A DNA stretch of 64,000 bases. Source: Spirodela intermedia. Lineage: Eukaryota > Streptophyta > Magnoliopsida > Alismatales > Araceae. Positions 13,819-24,038 of this stretch are shown here, piece by piece. The DNA lies in the NCBI GenBank assembly GCA_902729315.2, contig LR746265.1, positions 6,888,892 to 6,952,891 on the forward strand, given 5' to 3'. The first letter of the stretch is position 1; every line of letters starts with the position of its first letter. A program made the translations under genes and the position numbers. The notes below the pieces were generated by a model. The model had not been told where the DNA came from and did no database searches. It was given only the letters and a program-made list of their open reading frames with translations.

Positions 13819-14410
13819 TTTTTGAGTTATAGATTAACTTAATAATATTTTGATAATCGATAAAATTTTAAAATCAAATAACTTCAATAAAAAATCATAA
13901 AATTGATGAGATTTAATATTTATCTTTTCTAATTTTTTTAAAGGCTGTAGTTTTTGACATGTCTAAAGACTCTTGATGATGACTATACAATTAAATGTTA
14001 TTTTTGTAACCATTATATTTCATAATTATTTACTTGACATTCTTAATTTGTAGATATTAAATAAATCTTTCTGATTATTAAATTCTTATTAGAGGTAAAA
14101 AATTGTCTCTTATAATATAAATGTAATGAGAAGTTTGTACAAAGTAAAATAGTCATTATCTTAAGCACATATTAATGCTTTAATCTTATGTTCCAATGGA
14201 CTTCACTTACATATATATGTGAGTAAGTATTAAGCAACTCTTTGGATGAGGATTCAAAATATAATAAATCTCTCAAAAATGAATCTTAATTAGTATTAAT
14301 TTTACAAGATTACCAAAAGTTACATATTTTCCCCAATGAAAAATTAGTCCTAAAATTTAACATATCTTAACTAAAATAAATTTTACTTGATAAAATATTT
14401 CACTAAAAAT
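13819..14410 (+). repeat. Right LTR of the older element
   Basis: Diverged direct copy of about 3691-4270, preceded by AAAAAGGGGGAGA. End coordinate is approximate. Confidence 0.45.
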
Positions 14411-16689
14411 GACCTTTGAGAAAATATCTAATTATTAAATATCTACTGAAGTACAACTAATTATTTCTTGAAATAAAACCATTTATCTTGATAATGAAAG
14501 AAAAGGAGCAGCTTAGCTCAATATGCCTCACATCAAAAGGGTCACCTTGTCCAAATAAGGCAAGAGAATTCACATGAAAACTTAGACAATGAAGGCTGCT
14601 TCAAAAGTTTTTTCTTCACTACAACTTCCTCTTAAGTCTTAAAGATTAATTGGTAAGATCAATATTGATTTCAGGGAGATGAGTACAAGAAAGTGAATAG
14701 CAAGCATTTCCTCCATCAATATGATACTTATTAGATCCTTCAACAACTCATGGTGAATAAAATGATAGGTGAACGCCTTTGTAATCTCATTCAAAAATTA
14801 AATCATTGTTCCTATTGTGACTAATGAGATACAAACTTAGTGAGGTATCTAAGATGTGTTGGCGATGTAGTCACTTAGGTTGTTGAGATATTTGTGGTGT
14901 GCTTACAACAAGTTAGATCTAGGATTACTAATTTCTAAGACTCTATAAGGTGTCATAGGCTTGTGGAACTTTGTGACATAAGAAGTTTTTGATTCCAAGA
15001 GAATTGAGTGTTTATAAGTGCTAGAATAGTATACCTTGGGTGGATTTATCAAAAGTGGAAGTAACGAAAAAATGTTCAATTGACTTGCTCTAAAAACCTA
15101 TCTAAATTTTTTCATGATTTATTTTTTAGTTATACCTAATTATAAAAAATAGGAATCAATTGACTCTCCATCTTGATTCATTTAAATATCTATCTAGGGA
15201 CAAGTAATTGACATTAGAGCCTAGTTCAAAATACATGAAGTAACTATCATGGAGGAGTAGATCCTAATGCGTAACACTTCAGAAAGTTCATTACATATTT
15301 AAAAATTTATTACTTGATAACATAAATTATAAACATTGAAAAATTTATATGGGAATAATTATTCAAGTTTTAAAATATGAAATCAGCTCTTGATTGTGTT
15401 GTGTACTTTACAACCTTGTAGAGCCTTTTGTTTAGTGAAAACAGTTTACAATTACTGATGTTGATTTATATATTGTCTTCTTGTTCATCAGGTGCACCAC
15501 ATTTACAAGACTTTGCACAAATCTAGTGAGAATATTGACTACTAATTTACTATGATCATGGATATTGATGACTCTTGCTAAACTCTACTTAACGTTTTAG
15601 GAGAAATGGGTGACATCTAATAAGTATTCTTTCAACTTAACATTAATTTTCATCTATTTTCTTATTGACAAGTGGAAAGTTTATCAAAAGGCTTCCAATA
15701 TGTATGAAGATAGTAATAGAATTAGTCAATAAATATCATGTCCTAATTTACTATATGATAAGTTTCATAACTTCACTATATGACTTATGAAGAGATGCAC
15801 CACCTTTGTTGTAAAATTATTTGTTTTAACGAGTATGGGCATCATATTCTTTGCAAATAATCAACAATAATAAATATCATTATAATATGATAATGAAGTC
15901 TATTGAAATAAATGGAAAAGATTAAATGATTGAAAATGAGTGTAGGCTTTAAGATCTTTATCTATGATGGGTTATATGAAGCTAGACAATAATATCATTA
16001 TGCACTCTTAGTAGACATTGTTATAGTTATTTCGTAGGCTACTTATATAATTATTATGTATAGGCATAAATGATCTCATTTTCCACCCAAAGGAATTACA
16101 TCATGACCACAACTAACTAAAACATTATGTGTGACATAGATATCATCTAGGATCATATCATATATTGTTGACCATGATAGGATCATTGCCTATGTTTCTT
16201 TGGGATTGAAGGCATCTACCACAGTGTTGACATTTATTGACTTGTATTATATTTGAAAATTGTACTTTACTATCTTGCCACTATGTTTACTTTAGCATGA
16301 GCTTCTTGTACATTTCAAAGCAACTATGGCTACACTATTTATTTAAATCACAAATTTTCATCTAATATATATTGGTGATAGACTCATCAGCAATGGAACA
16401 TTTGCATCATCTCTTTCTCATGTACAGTTTTATATCACTTAATTGTCAACTATCATAATTAATTGTGTACCACCAACATTAAGAAGCTACTGATTGACAC
16501 TTAGAATAGTTGTCTACAATCAAATAGCCATAAGTTAGACTTGTAGGTCATGGCCCACTTGAGAATATTAAATACATGTTGTCACTTAGCAATTGATGCC
16601 CTAAATTTTTTTCTCAATGAGGGTGTATACACTTTAGTAGACATAAATAAACTTTTGATAGTTATTTGGCAGCAAGAGAACTAATTTTT
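14411..16689. other. Gene-free stretch, probably the decayed 3' half of the minus-strand gypsy relic
   Basis: Lies downstream (minus-strand sense) of the gypsy RT. A weak integrase-like run may exist on the minus strand around 15600-15850, but stops and frameshifts prevent a firm call. Nothing else recognised. Confidence 0.3.
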
Positions 16690-17200
16690 GAACTTTGTTG
16701 GGTCCATTCGTATGTCTCTCATTATCACTTTGTAACCAAAGAACTCTATTTCCTCAAGTGCAAACTTATACTTTTTTAGCTCGAGAAATAATTCATGCTC
16801 CCATAACTTGGAGAGCACCACTTAGATATGCTTCATTTTCTCTTTGAAACTCTAGGTGTTAACCAAAAGAAATTTTTTATTGTGTTAATTAAATACCATA
16901 CTAATTAGGTTGCATAAGATCATTAACACATTAGTGAGGCTTAAGAATGTCATGGTAAACTTGTATGATATAAACTAAATTATTTATGCCATATTCTGCT
17001 AGTCTCTATCTTTGGTATGAACATAGTGGGGCCAATTCATAGTTTTGTTGGTGAGGAGTATTATTTCTCTCTGAACTGGTCAAACATTTACACTCAATTA
17101 AGCACTAGATACTTTTTCTTCACAATCACATTATTCAATGCTCATCTATACAAAGCCATCGAGACTGCCATTCTTCTTGTAAAGAGAATGGGAATGTCAA
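16690..17200 (-). mobile_element. Ty3/gypsy reverse transcriptase relic
   Basis: Read on the minus strand, the gypsy RT blocks appear in the right order with frameshifts and stops. A degraded KKDGSLRMCIDYRALN block is at about 17195-17120, a KYPLPRIDDLFDQL-like block at about 17120-17085, an IPKTAFRTRYGHYEF-like block at about 17025-16980, and an FGLTNAP-like block around 16950. It ends with WEHELFLELKKYKFALEEIE followed by FFGY at about 16830-16700. The catalytic region between the last two blocks is too damaged to read. The order and wording of the blocks fit chromovirus-type gypsy elements. No LTRs were found. Non-functional. Confidence 0.75.
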
Positions 17201-18776
17201 AGGTAATATTTTTAATCATACACGTGTCTTGGTTCACAAAAATTTCCTAGTTATTTGTGTAACTTACCCAAGTATATTGGTAAATATCTTGTCAAATGTG
17301 TGCCTAACACAAGTTTGATGTTGTGGTGCACCTCATGAAAAGGAGAAAGTCAGAGTAAAATGACCATGGACATGAAAGCTCCCTTGTTGCACTAGTCTTC
17401 ATTAGTATGCTTCTTGGCACTACATGGATACTTGTGTCTATTGCTATGAAGTGTTTATTTATCAACCTAGGCAATCTATATTGTGGAATCTTGTTGGCAT
17501 ATTTGTGCTCTCTAGAGTGTATGTGCTCATAGACCTTTGTTCCAACATCTTACTCTTTTTGTCTTTCTTCCCTCTCTTAGTGTCATGAAGAAGGTGTCAT
17601 CAACCTTCCTAATATTATCTCATAGCTATAGTGGTAACATCAGTTGTAGCCCTTGTTGTGCGCCTTTTGTCAGTGGCATGATGCAAGGCCACAATCCAAC
17701 TGTAAAAAGAATTAAATTTCAAATGGGGAAAGACTCTTTCTTGAGTTGTGATTAGGAAGTTCATTCATAAAATGATAACAAAGTTGTTTATCAATTAGAT
17801 CATGAAGTTGTACAATTCAATTTGGAGTTGAGTTTCACACACAATATTTGTTGACAACTTTGATTGAGTTGTCAACTTATGAAAATGACAAGTTCAAGTA
17901 ATACATTTCTTTATGGGCCACTTCTCTACCAATCACTATAGAAACATGTTGATTGTTATCATGGCCTCTATTTATATCAGTCAATACTCCCTTTTGCAGT
18001 TGGTTCCTACACATTGCTATAGTGCCAATAGTTGCATTGAGTTCAATTTTGGAATGTCTCTTCCCACTAGTACGCTATTCACTATTGAGTGAATCACTCT
18101 CTATGTGTGAAGGATAATCATTGTGTGACAATAGTCTGGGACACATGAAGTAGCTCTAGCTTAGTAGGCTTCTTGGCTGATAAGTAGTGACTATCATGGG
18201 CCTTCCTTGGGTTTTTTCATGTAGTTTCTTATGATTGCCTCCATGGTGGCCTTGTTTTGTCATTGCAGTCTACTCTATAGTCACACAACACTGTAGTTTT
18301 ATCTTATCTCAGGAGTTGGTGTCAGACTTAGCGATGTTGGTGGTTATTTTAGCTTACTAGTGCATTGCCTACCATCCTAATGGACTACACATCTTTTAAT
18401 CATCGTCAGCTCAACTCCCCATGCACGTGATTATTATGTAAAAGAAGTCCTAAAGTTGGAGAGCTTGCTGCCATCAAACAAATTATTGAAGTCAAAACAA
18501 CTCTATATTGCAGGGCGAGTCTCAAAGTTTCTACTCAACCTTACTCCTTACTCCGCTCTCTACCTTCGTCCTCTTCTTTTCGAAGATGAGGGTACTTTTA
18601 TCTGGTGAATTGTTCACCTGCCTAAATCATTATGAAACCATTCTACCAAGATCTCGTAGATGCTACATGGGTCCCAAAGTCACATGTTGTTCAGTCGGAG
18701 GCCTTGCTGGTATCCCGTGCGACAATGGTGTAACAATGGGATGGTATGGGTGGAGTGGCTGATGTAGGAACAACTA
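17201..18776. other. Gene-free stretch, probable 5' part of the gypsy relic and the 3' flank of the HD-ZIP gene
   Basis: No intact gene. In minus-strand sense this is where gag and protease would lie, but I could not recognise them. The last few hundred bases probably contain the 3' UTR of the HD-ZIP gene. Confidence 0.3.
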
Positions 18777-19729
18777 TCAGTAGTGACGCCTGCTGTCCGC
18801 TGGCAGCGATGGGAAGGGAACAGCGGCGGAGTCACGTTGACAGGAGAGGCATACGGTGAGGGTGGTGGGCGGCGCCGCCATACCCATGTAGAGCTGCGTT
18901 GGAGAGGACATGAACAATCGGAGCTGCTGCACCTCCCTGAGCAGCCGCTGGTTCTCCTCCGTCAGCTTCTCGCAGCGCCTCTTCAGGAAATCGCATGCCA
19001 ACTCAGTCTGCTTCAGCTTGGTCCTAAGAGAGAGAGAGAGAGGGTTAAGGGTCTCTCCTCCAGAGTTAAAAGTTTACGATATGGATTCCTTCGTTTACGA
19101 ACCTCGCTCGCCGGTTTTGGAACCAGACCTCCACCTGCCGCGGTCGCAGGCTGAGTCGCTTTGCCAGGGCCGCCTTATGCATCTGCTCCCCGAAAAAACC
19201 CAGACGAATTAGATGAAAACGGAAGAAGGCCACTTGAAGCGCTTCCTGCTTTCGGGGAGCAACTTACTGGGCTGAGTGCTTGATGAACCCTAAATGTCTC
19301 CTCGAGGACGGCCGACTGCTCCTTGGAGAGCCGGAGCTTCTTCTTGGTACCTTCATTGCCGTCCTCCTCGTCGCTGATGATCCCCTCCCCCGGGGAGTCC
19401 GTCCCGTTCTCGCTCTTCCTGTTGTCGCCGATGACGACGCTCGAGACGATGCTCTGTGGGGAAGCGCCGCCGGCAATCTCCTCCTCCGCCTCCGCCGGAG
19501 GCGGCTCACAGTTCATGTCGATGCCCTCGCAAACGGGCCTCGTCGCCGGCCATCGCCGCTCTGCGCCTCCGCAACGGGTTTCAGCAAGACGCCATTATAA
19601 TGACCCGAAAAGAGAAGGGCGGAAATCGCCGGCGGCGCTACCTGATGAGGCGGCGTCGAGGAAATCGCGCTCCCGGGGCTTCGCCGCATTCCCCAGGGTA
19701 AACCCTAGCTCCACGCCTTCCACGACCAT
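18777..19729 (-). CDS. HD-ZIP class II homeobox-leucine zipper protein, with an in-frame stop
   Basis: Nuclear homeodomain-leucine zipper transcription factor of class II (HAT4/ATHB2 type; usually repressors binding CAATNATTG as dimers, with shade and auxin roles). Three exons on the minus strand: 19729-19268, 19182-19103 and 19023-18777. Exon 1 codes an N-terminus with VELGFTLG, an acidic [10 protein letters not shown] run and the start of the homeodomain ([18 protein letters not shown]). Exon 2 codes recognition helix [15 protein letters not shown]. Exon 3 codes [20 protein letters not shown] and the zipper. A TAA at 19597-19595 (codon 45) interrupts exon 1 in frame, yet the family signature [10 protein letters not shown] continues in the same frame beyond it. 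Internal ATG 19516-19514 would still give the whole HD-ZIP. Odd residues: FRVHQALSP for FREHSTLNP, and CLSCQ for the class-defining CPSCE. It is either a decaying gene, one using the downstream start, or a sequence error. Confidence 0.82.
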
Positions 19730-19794
19730 CGCCGCCGCTGTCTCCGGCCACCGCCTCTTGAAAAAGGGGTGATGACGATGACGACGGCCTTTGA

Positions 19795-19801
19795 GTTTAT
19801 A
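19795..19801 (-). promoter_or_regulatory. TATA box of the HD-ZIP II gene
   Basis: TATAAAC on the minus strand, 66 bp upstream of the ATG at 19729. It supports that ATG as the original start, and so the in-frame stop as a real interruption of the ancestral frame. Confidence 0.5.
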
Positions 19802-19864
19802 CCCAGCTTCTCTCCAATCATTGTACCATCTACTTGCACACACCGCGACCGCCGCCTCGCCGGT

Positions 19865-20602
19865 CACGTGCCTAGCGTGTTTTACGCTCAGGGTGGGCCC
19901 CCTTGCCCATCCCTTGTCCGAGAACATAATTTTCAAATAACCGCCTCTTCTTCATTTAATTTACCAATATACCTCTTGCTGATGCAGGCCTTCCTCCAGG
20001 TGATGACGTTATCAACGCATGTGAAAACTTGGGAGAGTTCTAACTCTTTGGTAAGTTACCTTCCGGGTCCGGCGGGCTGACCGCAGAGCCCCGCCCGTGA
20101 CGCGGAGGCCACCGTACCGCCTAGTGGTAGTCTGTTCTCCTGCGCCAGCCCCATGTAGAGCCGACGTGGTGGTCAGAAATGCCAGCGAAGCCTAAAGGTT
20201 GCACCCGTGTCACGACCTACCAACGCAGCCCTACCACTGACGTGGAATTAGTCAATTGGGAATCTGATCATGAACCTGGACAGATCAAGTTACTGACAGC
20301 CTGTGTTCAGAGCGGAAAAGCACCACCGTACCAGAATGTCACGTGTTCTGGCCCCATCGGGTCGGTCAGAGAGAGTGAGAGTATTATTGAAAGCCCAATG
20401 AGATCCACCGGCCCAATTGAAGACATTACTGGCCCAATGGGGCATATAAGTTGGGCTTTGGAAAGGTGGGTGGGGGATACTAGAATGCCGATTTCACGTG
20501 GGCCTAGTTGACACCAAAAATAGGCCCATGGGCCGAAAGGAAAGGCCTGGAAGTGCGGGCTTGGCCACGTAATAATTAAATGGAAGGAAAATATTCCACG
20601 TG
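19865..20602. promoter_or_regulatory. Shared divergent promoter with site II and G-box motifs
   Basis: The 960 bp between the divergent HD-ZIP (minus) and mTERF (plus) start codons carry G-boxes CACGTG at 865-870 of the 19-kb block (19865-19870), 20340-20345, 20495-20500 and 20597-20602. Site II motifs GGCCCA/TGGGCC lie at 20410-20415, 20431-20436 and 20499-20504. The 12-bp palindrome GGCCCATGGGCC is at 20523-20534. A telo-box-like AAACCCTA follows at about 20650. Site II plus telo-box is typical of nuclear genes for organelle proteins, matching the mTERF gene. Confidence 0.55.
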
Positions 20603-20692
20603 TACTACGGTTACTTTCTTTCATCTTCTCCCATTTCACCCCGCCCTCAGAAACCCTAGCAGAGTCGAATCCCGCCATAACCACCATGAGCC

Positions 20693-22444
20693 ATGCGCAG
20701 CGCCGTCTCCTCCTCCAGCTTCTTCGGATTCCTCGTCTCCGTCAGCCGGCGAGCCTTCTCCTCCGGCGACGGCGCCTCGGGAGTCCGGCGGCTAAAGAAC
20801 GTGCCGTCGCGCCACCGCGCGGCGGCGCTGTGCCACGCGCGGAGCGTGCTGACGGAGTACCTTCACGTCACTCGCTCGTTGCAGTTCTGCCACGCCGAGA
20901 ACATCGCCGCCAACTCCCCCGCTTGCCTCTCCTCGCTCCTCTCCAGGCTCCGCTTCCCCGATGATCCCTCTCAGCTCCCCGGCGCGCTCCGCCGCTTCCT
21001 CTCCTTTCGTCCGATCAACGAGTTCGACTTCTTCTTCGAGAGTATCGGCCTCCCTCCGCTGCGATCCGCCTGCGCCAGCGGCCATGGCGGAGGCTTCTTC
21101 CTCTCCGAGGACACGCGGCTCGTCTCCGCCGTCTCCGCTCTGGTCCGGTTCGGCTTCCCCTGGACGAAGCTGGGGATCCTTTACCGGGAGTGTAGCTCCA
21201 TCTTCTCCGAGCATGCGGACGAGCTCGGGGATCTGCTCATCAGCTACGAGAATTTGGGATTCGACAAGGTTGCGGTGATCGGGATCTGCCTGGCCTTCCC
21301 GAGCGTCCTGGCAGTGGACGGGATCTCATCCGGCAGAGAGATTCCTGCTCTGCTCGAAGACTTGAAGCGCGTCATCTCGGATTTCCATACGGAGGGCTCC
21401 GCCGAGGAGAACGTGGAGGCCTATTTCCGGCTGTGTAGGCGGATTAGGGTTTTCTACAATTTGGGCTGCGAGAAAGGGGCCATGGGGGAGCTCCTTGCGG
21501 CGAGCAGGGATCTGTTTCTCCAGATCGATGAAGACGACTTGTCCAGGAAGGTGGATTTCTTCTGCCGGCTGGGGATGAGCGGGGATGAAGTCGGCCTGTT
21601 TGTTCTTCGGCGCCCCGAGGTCCTGCAACTTGATCTGGAGAACCCTTCTCTGAGGATGCCTGATTATCTGAAACAGATTGGTCTGTGTGAGGAGGAATTG
21701 GACTCAGTGTTCCTCAAGTATCCCTACGCCATGGGGAAGAACAGATTGGGGAACCTGCCCGGCGTCCTGAGAGCCGTGGATCTGAGTGAGTTCTTCGTCA
21801 GGAAGATCAGGAACGGGGGCCACCGCTACCTCTCGCCGGATTCCGATCTCCGCATTTCAGACGACGAGGTGGCAGAGGACAACGATTTCCAGCATGAACT
21901 GGCCAAGACGAGGCGGGTGACCAAGAGCAATCTGGTGACCAACAAGCTGGAATTTCTCCTGGGAATCGGGTTCGGGGAGAACAAGATCACGCTCAAATCC
22001 CTCCGCCAGCTGAATAGCACCAAGGCTCAGCTGAAGGAAAGGTTTGACTGCCTTCTTGAGATGGGGCTCGAATATTCAATGATCTGCAGGATGGTCAGCG
22101 CTACACCCAAATTACTGAACCAGAACGCGGACATGCTCCGCGTGAAGATCGACCACCTTCGCAACAATCTGGGCTGTTCCCTCGAGTACCTGAACAATTT
22201 CCCGGCCTATCTCTGCTTCAATCTGGAGAACAGAGTCAAACCCAGGTACAGGATCTTAAACTGGCTCAAGGAGGTTGGCCTGCTCAAGAAGACCTACTCT
22301 CCTGCCACCATCCTGGCCACCTCCGAGAAGAAGTTCATAGGTTGCCTTCTCGAGATCCACCCTGCTGCTCCCAAGCAATGGTTCGAGGTCTTCTCCAGGA
22401 ATCACTCCAAAGAGCACCTGAGGAACTATGATTCTGACGGGTAA
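20693..22444 (+). CDS. MTEF18: Mitochondrial/organellar mTERF family protein (MTEF18-like)
   Basis: Intronless, 583 residues. mTERF proteins are helical-repeat nucleic-acid binders acting in organelle transcription or RNA processing; the MTEF18 (SHOT1) branch is mitochondrial and linked to heat tolerance. The N-terminus (MRSAVSSSSFFGFLVSVSRR, then AFSS) is Arg/Ser-rich and lacks acids, as expected of a presequence. The stretch FRPINEFDFFFESIGLPP near residues 105-122 is characteristic of this branch as I remember it. Repeats follow, each ending in a proline helix (for example FPSVLA, RPEVLQL, YPYAMGK, TPKLLNQ, FPAYLCF), up to about residue 550. High GC3 and compact. An out-of-frame ATG lies only 7 nt upstream at 20686, so the start may depend on leaky scanning. 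Family is sure; the MTEF18 orthology is by memory. Confidence 0.88.
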   Translation: MRSAVSSSSFFGFLVSVSRRAFSSGDGASGVRRLKNVPSRHRAAALCHARSVLTEYLHVTRSLQFCHAENIAANSPACLSSLLSRLRFPDDPSQLPGALRRFLSFRPINEFDFFFESIGLPPLRSACASGHGGGFFLSEDTRLVSAVSALVRFGFPWTKLGILYRECSSIFSEHADELGDLLISYENLGFDKVAVIGICLAFPSVLAVDGISSGREIPALLEDLKRVISDFHTEGSAEENVEAYFRLCRRIRVFYNLGCEKGAMGELLAASRDLFLQIDEDDLSRKVDFFCRLGMSGDEVGLFVLRRPEVLQLDLENPSLRMPDYLKQIGLCEEELDSVFLKYPYAMGKNRLGNLPGVLRAVDLSEFFVRKIRNGGHRYLSPDSDLRISDDEVAEDNDFQHELAKTRRVTKSNLVTNKLEFLLGIGFGENKITLKSLRQLNSTKAQLKERFDCLLEMGLEYSMICRMVSATPKLLNQNADMLRVKIDHLRNNLGCSLEYLNNFPAYLCFNLENRVKPRYRILNWLKEVGLLKKTYSPATILATSEKKFIGCLLEIHPAAPKQWFEVFSRNHSKEHLRNYDSDG

Positions 22445-23394
22445 TTTCTGGTTGTGGAAGGCCCATGAGACTCTCCCAGGAGATTTTCTTCTCGATTCAA
22501 TCGAAAATTTCCCCAGTTTGGCCGCCTTCCAGTCAGGAAGGAGCATCTGATTCAGAGCTCCAGTTGATCTTCATCATCATCATCTGATGAATTCCCGACC
22601 GATTATTTGAAGATAACTCGATTGATTTCTTCTGCACGCATCCTGCCATCGTGAAGAGGAGAAATCCTTCCGTGGCGCGACTCCAGGTTAGTGCCATCTT
22701 CTGAAAAATTATCCAGGAGAACACTCAGCGAGATAAACAATCTCCAAAGTCAACGTTGAGTCATGATTGCCTGGGAGGATCTCATTTGTACATAAACATC
22801 TCAAAGTCAGATATCAACAGGCGGAAGCGAGTAAATCACTGCTTCCTAAGAGCGTTGACTGATGCCGAATCTGTACAAACCGGATCGGAATGATGTCATC
22901 CAGGATCTTCCCATGTTTAGCAGCTTTGCCCACTCAGATCTCCGGTGCCCCTTTGTCCGAGATAATGCCCACCGGAAATGGCCATTGGAAATATCGCAGT
23001 TGCATACCTTGACGCCTTCTTCGGAGGGCCCAGGACTAGAGAAATGGGCCCGGTTCCGTGGAATCTGGGAACCCCGTCAGTTCTTCGGATTTTTTCTTTT
23101 CCGAAATCTTTTTGGAGATGATTATTTACATGACTAATTGGGTTCACACGTTATTTTTAGCGGCGATTTCTTGCTAATTATTTAGTTCAGTGGGTCAAAT
23201 CTAGGATGTAACTCATGAAAGTCCTCGTGGTTTTTTTACCAAATAAAGTATTTAATATTTAATATTTAAGATAATGATTTTAGGGCCCCGTGGGAGAACG
23301 GGCGCGTTACGTTTGGCGCGAAGTCTGCGTCGGTTGAAAGTTACCAAAATGTCCCTATCTAGGGACCCATTTTACGGTTGTGCTTGGAAGATGT
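22445..23394. other. Intergenic: mTERF 3' flank and distal MYB promoter
   Basis: No coding region supported. It contains the mTERF 3' UTR (exact end not visible) and plant-like unique sequence. Confidence 0.4.
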
Positions 23395-23628
23395 CACGTG
23401 GACCCCGGGGTTTGGGAGATATTGTAGTTTTTGACACGTGAAACATATCCATTTGACTCGGCGGTTACAACTCATTCGCTCGTGTGAAGTGGTATCACAC
23501 GTGCGAGGCTACCCCAAGGCTCCCTCGTAAGGCCTAATCCGAGATGGATAAGGGGGGCAGAGGAGTTCGGGTCCGGACCCGACAAGGCTGCCGTAACGCC
23601 GGCATCTACTAGGAATATGCGCCACGTG
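23395..23628. promoter_or_regulatory. Cluster of four G-boxes upstream of the MYB gene
   Basis: Perfect CACGTG at 23395-23400, 23435-23440, 23498-23503 and 23623-23628, 410-640 bp upstream of the MYB start codon. G-boxes bind bZIP (ABF, HY5) and bHLH (PIF, MYC) factors, so ABA or light control is plausible. Confidence 0.6.
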
Positions 23629-24038
23629 GACGGTCCTCCGTCTCCCATCAACACTCCGCCGCTCTAAAAATGGTACGGATTCCTGCGACTGCCGCCACTC
23701 TCTCTGTGTGTCTCTCTCTCCTCCCCGCGATCTTCTTCTATCCTTCCATTTCTATTGCCATACTGCGCCTTCTCTGCGTTGTGACCGGCGGAGCTTCAAT
23801 CCCCCTCCGCTTCTTCTGGTCCCTCTGGGAGCGGGATCCCCAACTCTGCCGCAGGAAGGGGAAGGGGGGACAGTTCACCTTCTGGATCTGTCGCTTTCCC
23901 TCGCCGAAGGGGTCGGCGTGCGATCGGGAGATGGGCCAGTGGCCATTGGAGGTGCTAGGGACTGTTCGATTGTGAGGCGTGGTGGCCGGCAGGGATTGGA
24001 GGGGCCTGTGGAGAACGGGGAGCTATACTGCGGACGGG

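Larger units (their letters stand above)
3691..14410 (+). mobile_element. Old LTR retrotransposon hosting a nested copia element (inferred)
   Basis: Two diverged direct repeats of roughly 590 bp start at 3691 and at about 13819. Shared landmarks, in the same order, are GATGACTATA (about 3855 and 13978), a TTAGAGGTA block (about 3967 and 14090), TAGTCATTATC (about 4030 and 14151) and a TTTAACNTATCT block (about 4222 and 14356). The right copy is preceded at 13806-13818 by AAAAAGGGGGAGA, a typical polypurine tract in front of a 3' LTR, so the element reads on the plus strand. The internal DNA (about 4270-13818) is AT-rich and full of stops; I recognise no coding domain in it apart from the younger copia at 6744-11071. 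LTR outer ends are approximate and no target duplication was found, so this could instead be two solo LTRs of one family. Confidence 0.5.

Noticed and set aside
19280-19772. Plus-strand open frames of 106 and 149 codons
   Set aside because: Antisense to exon 1 of the HD-ZIP II gene, whose homeodomain frame is clearly the real one.
20100-20170. CCTAGTGGTAG resembling a tRNA A box
   Set aside because: No B box downstream and no acceptor stem; chance match in promoter DNA.
20792-21214. Minus-strand open frame opposite the mTERF gene
   Set aside because: Antisense shadow of a GC3-rich coding region, with no own motif.
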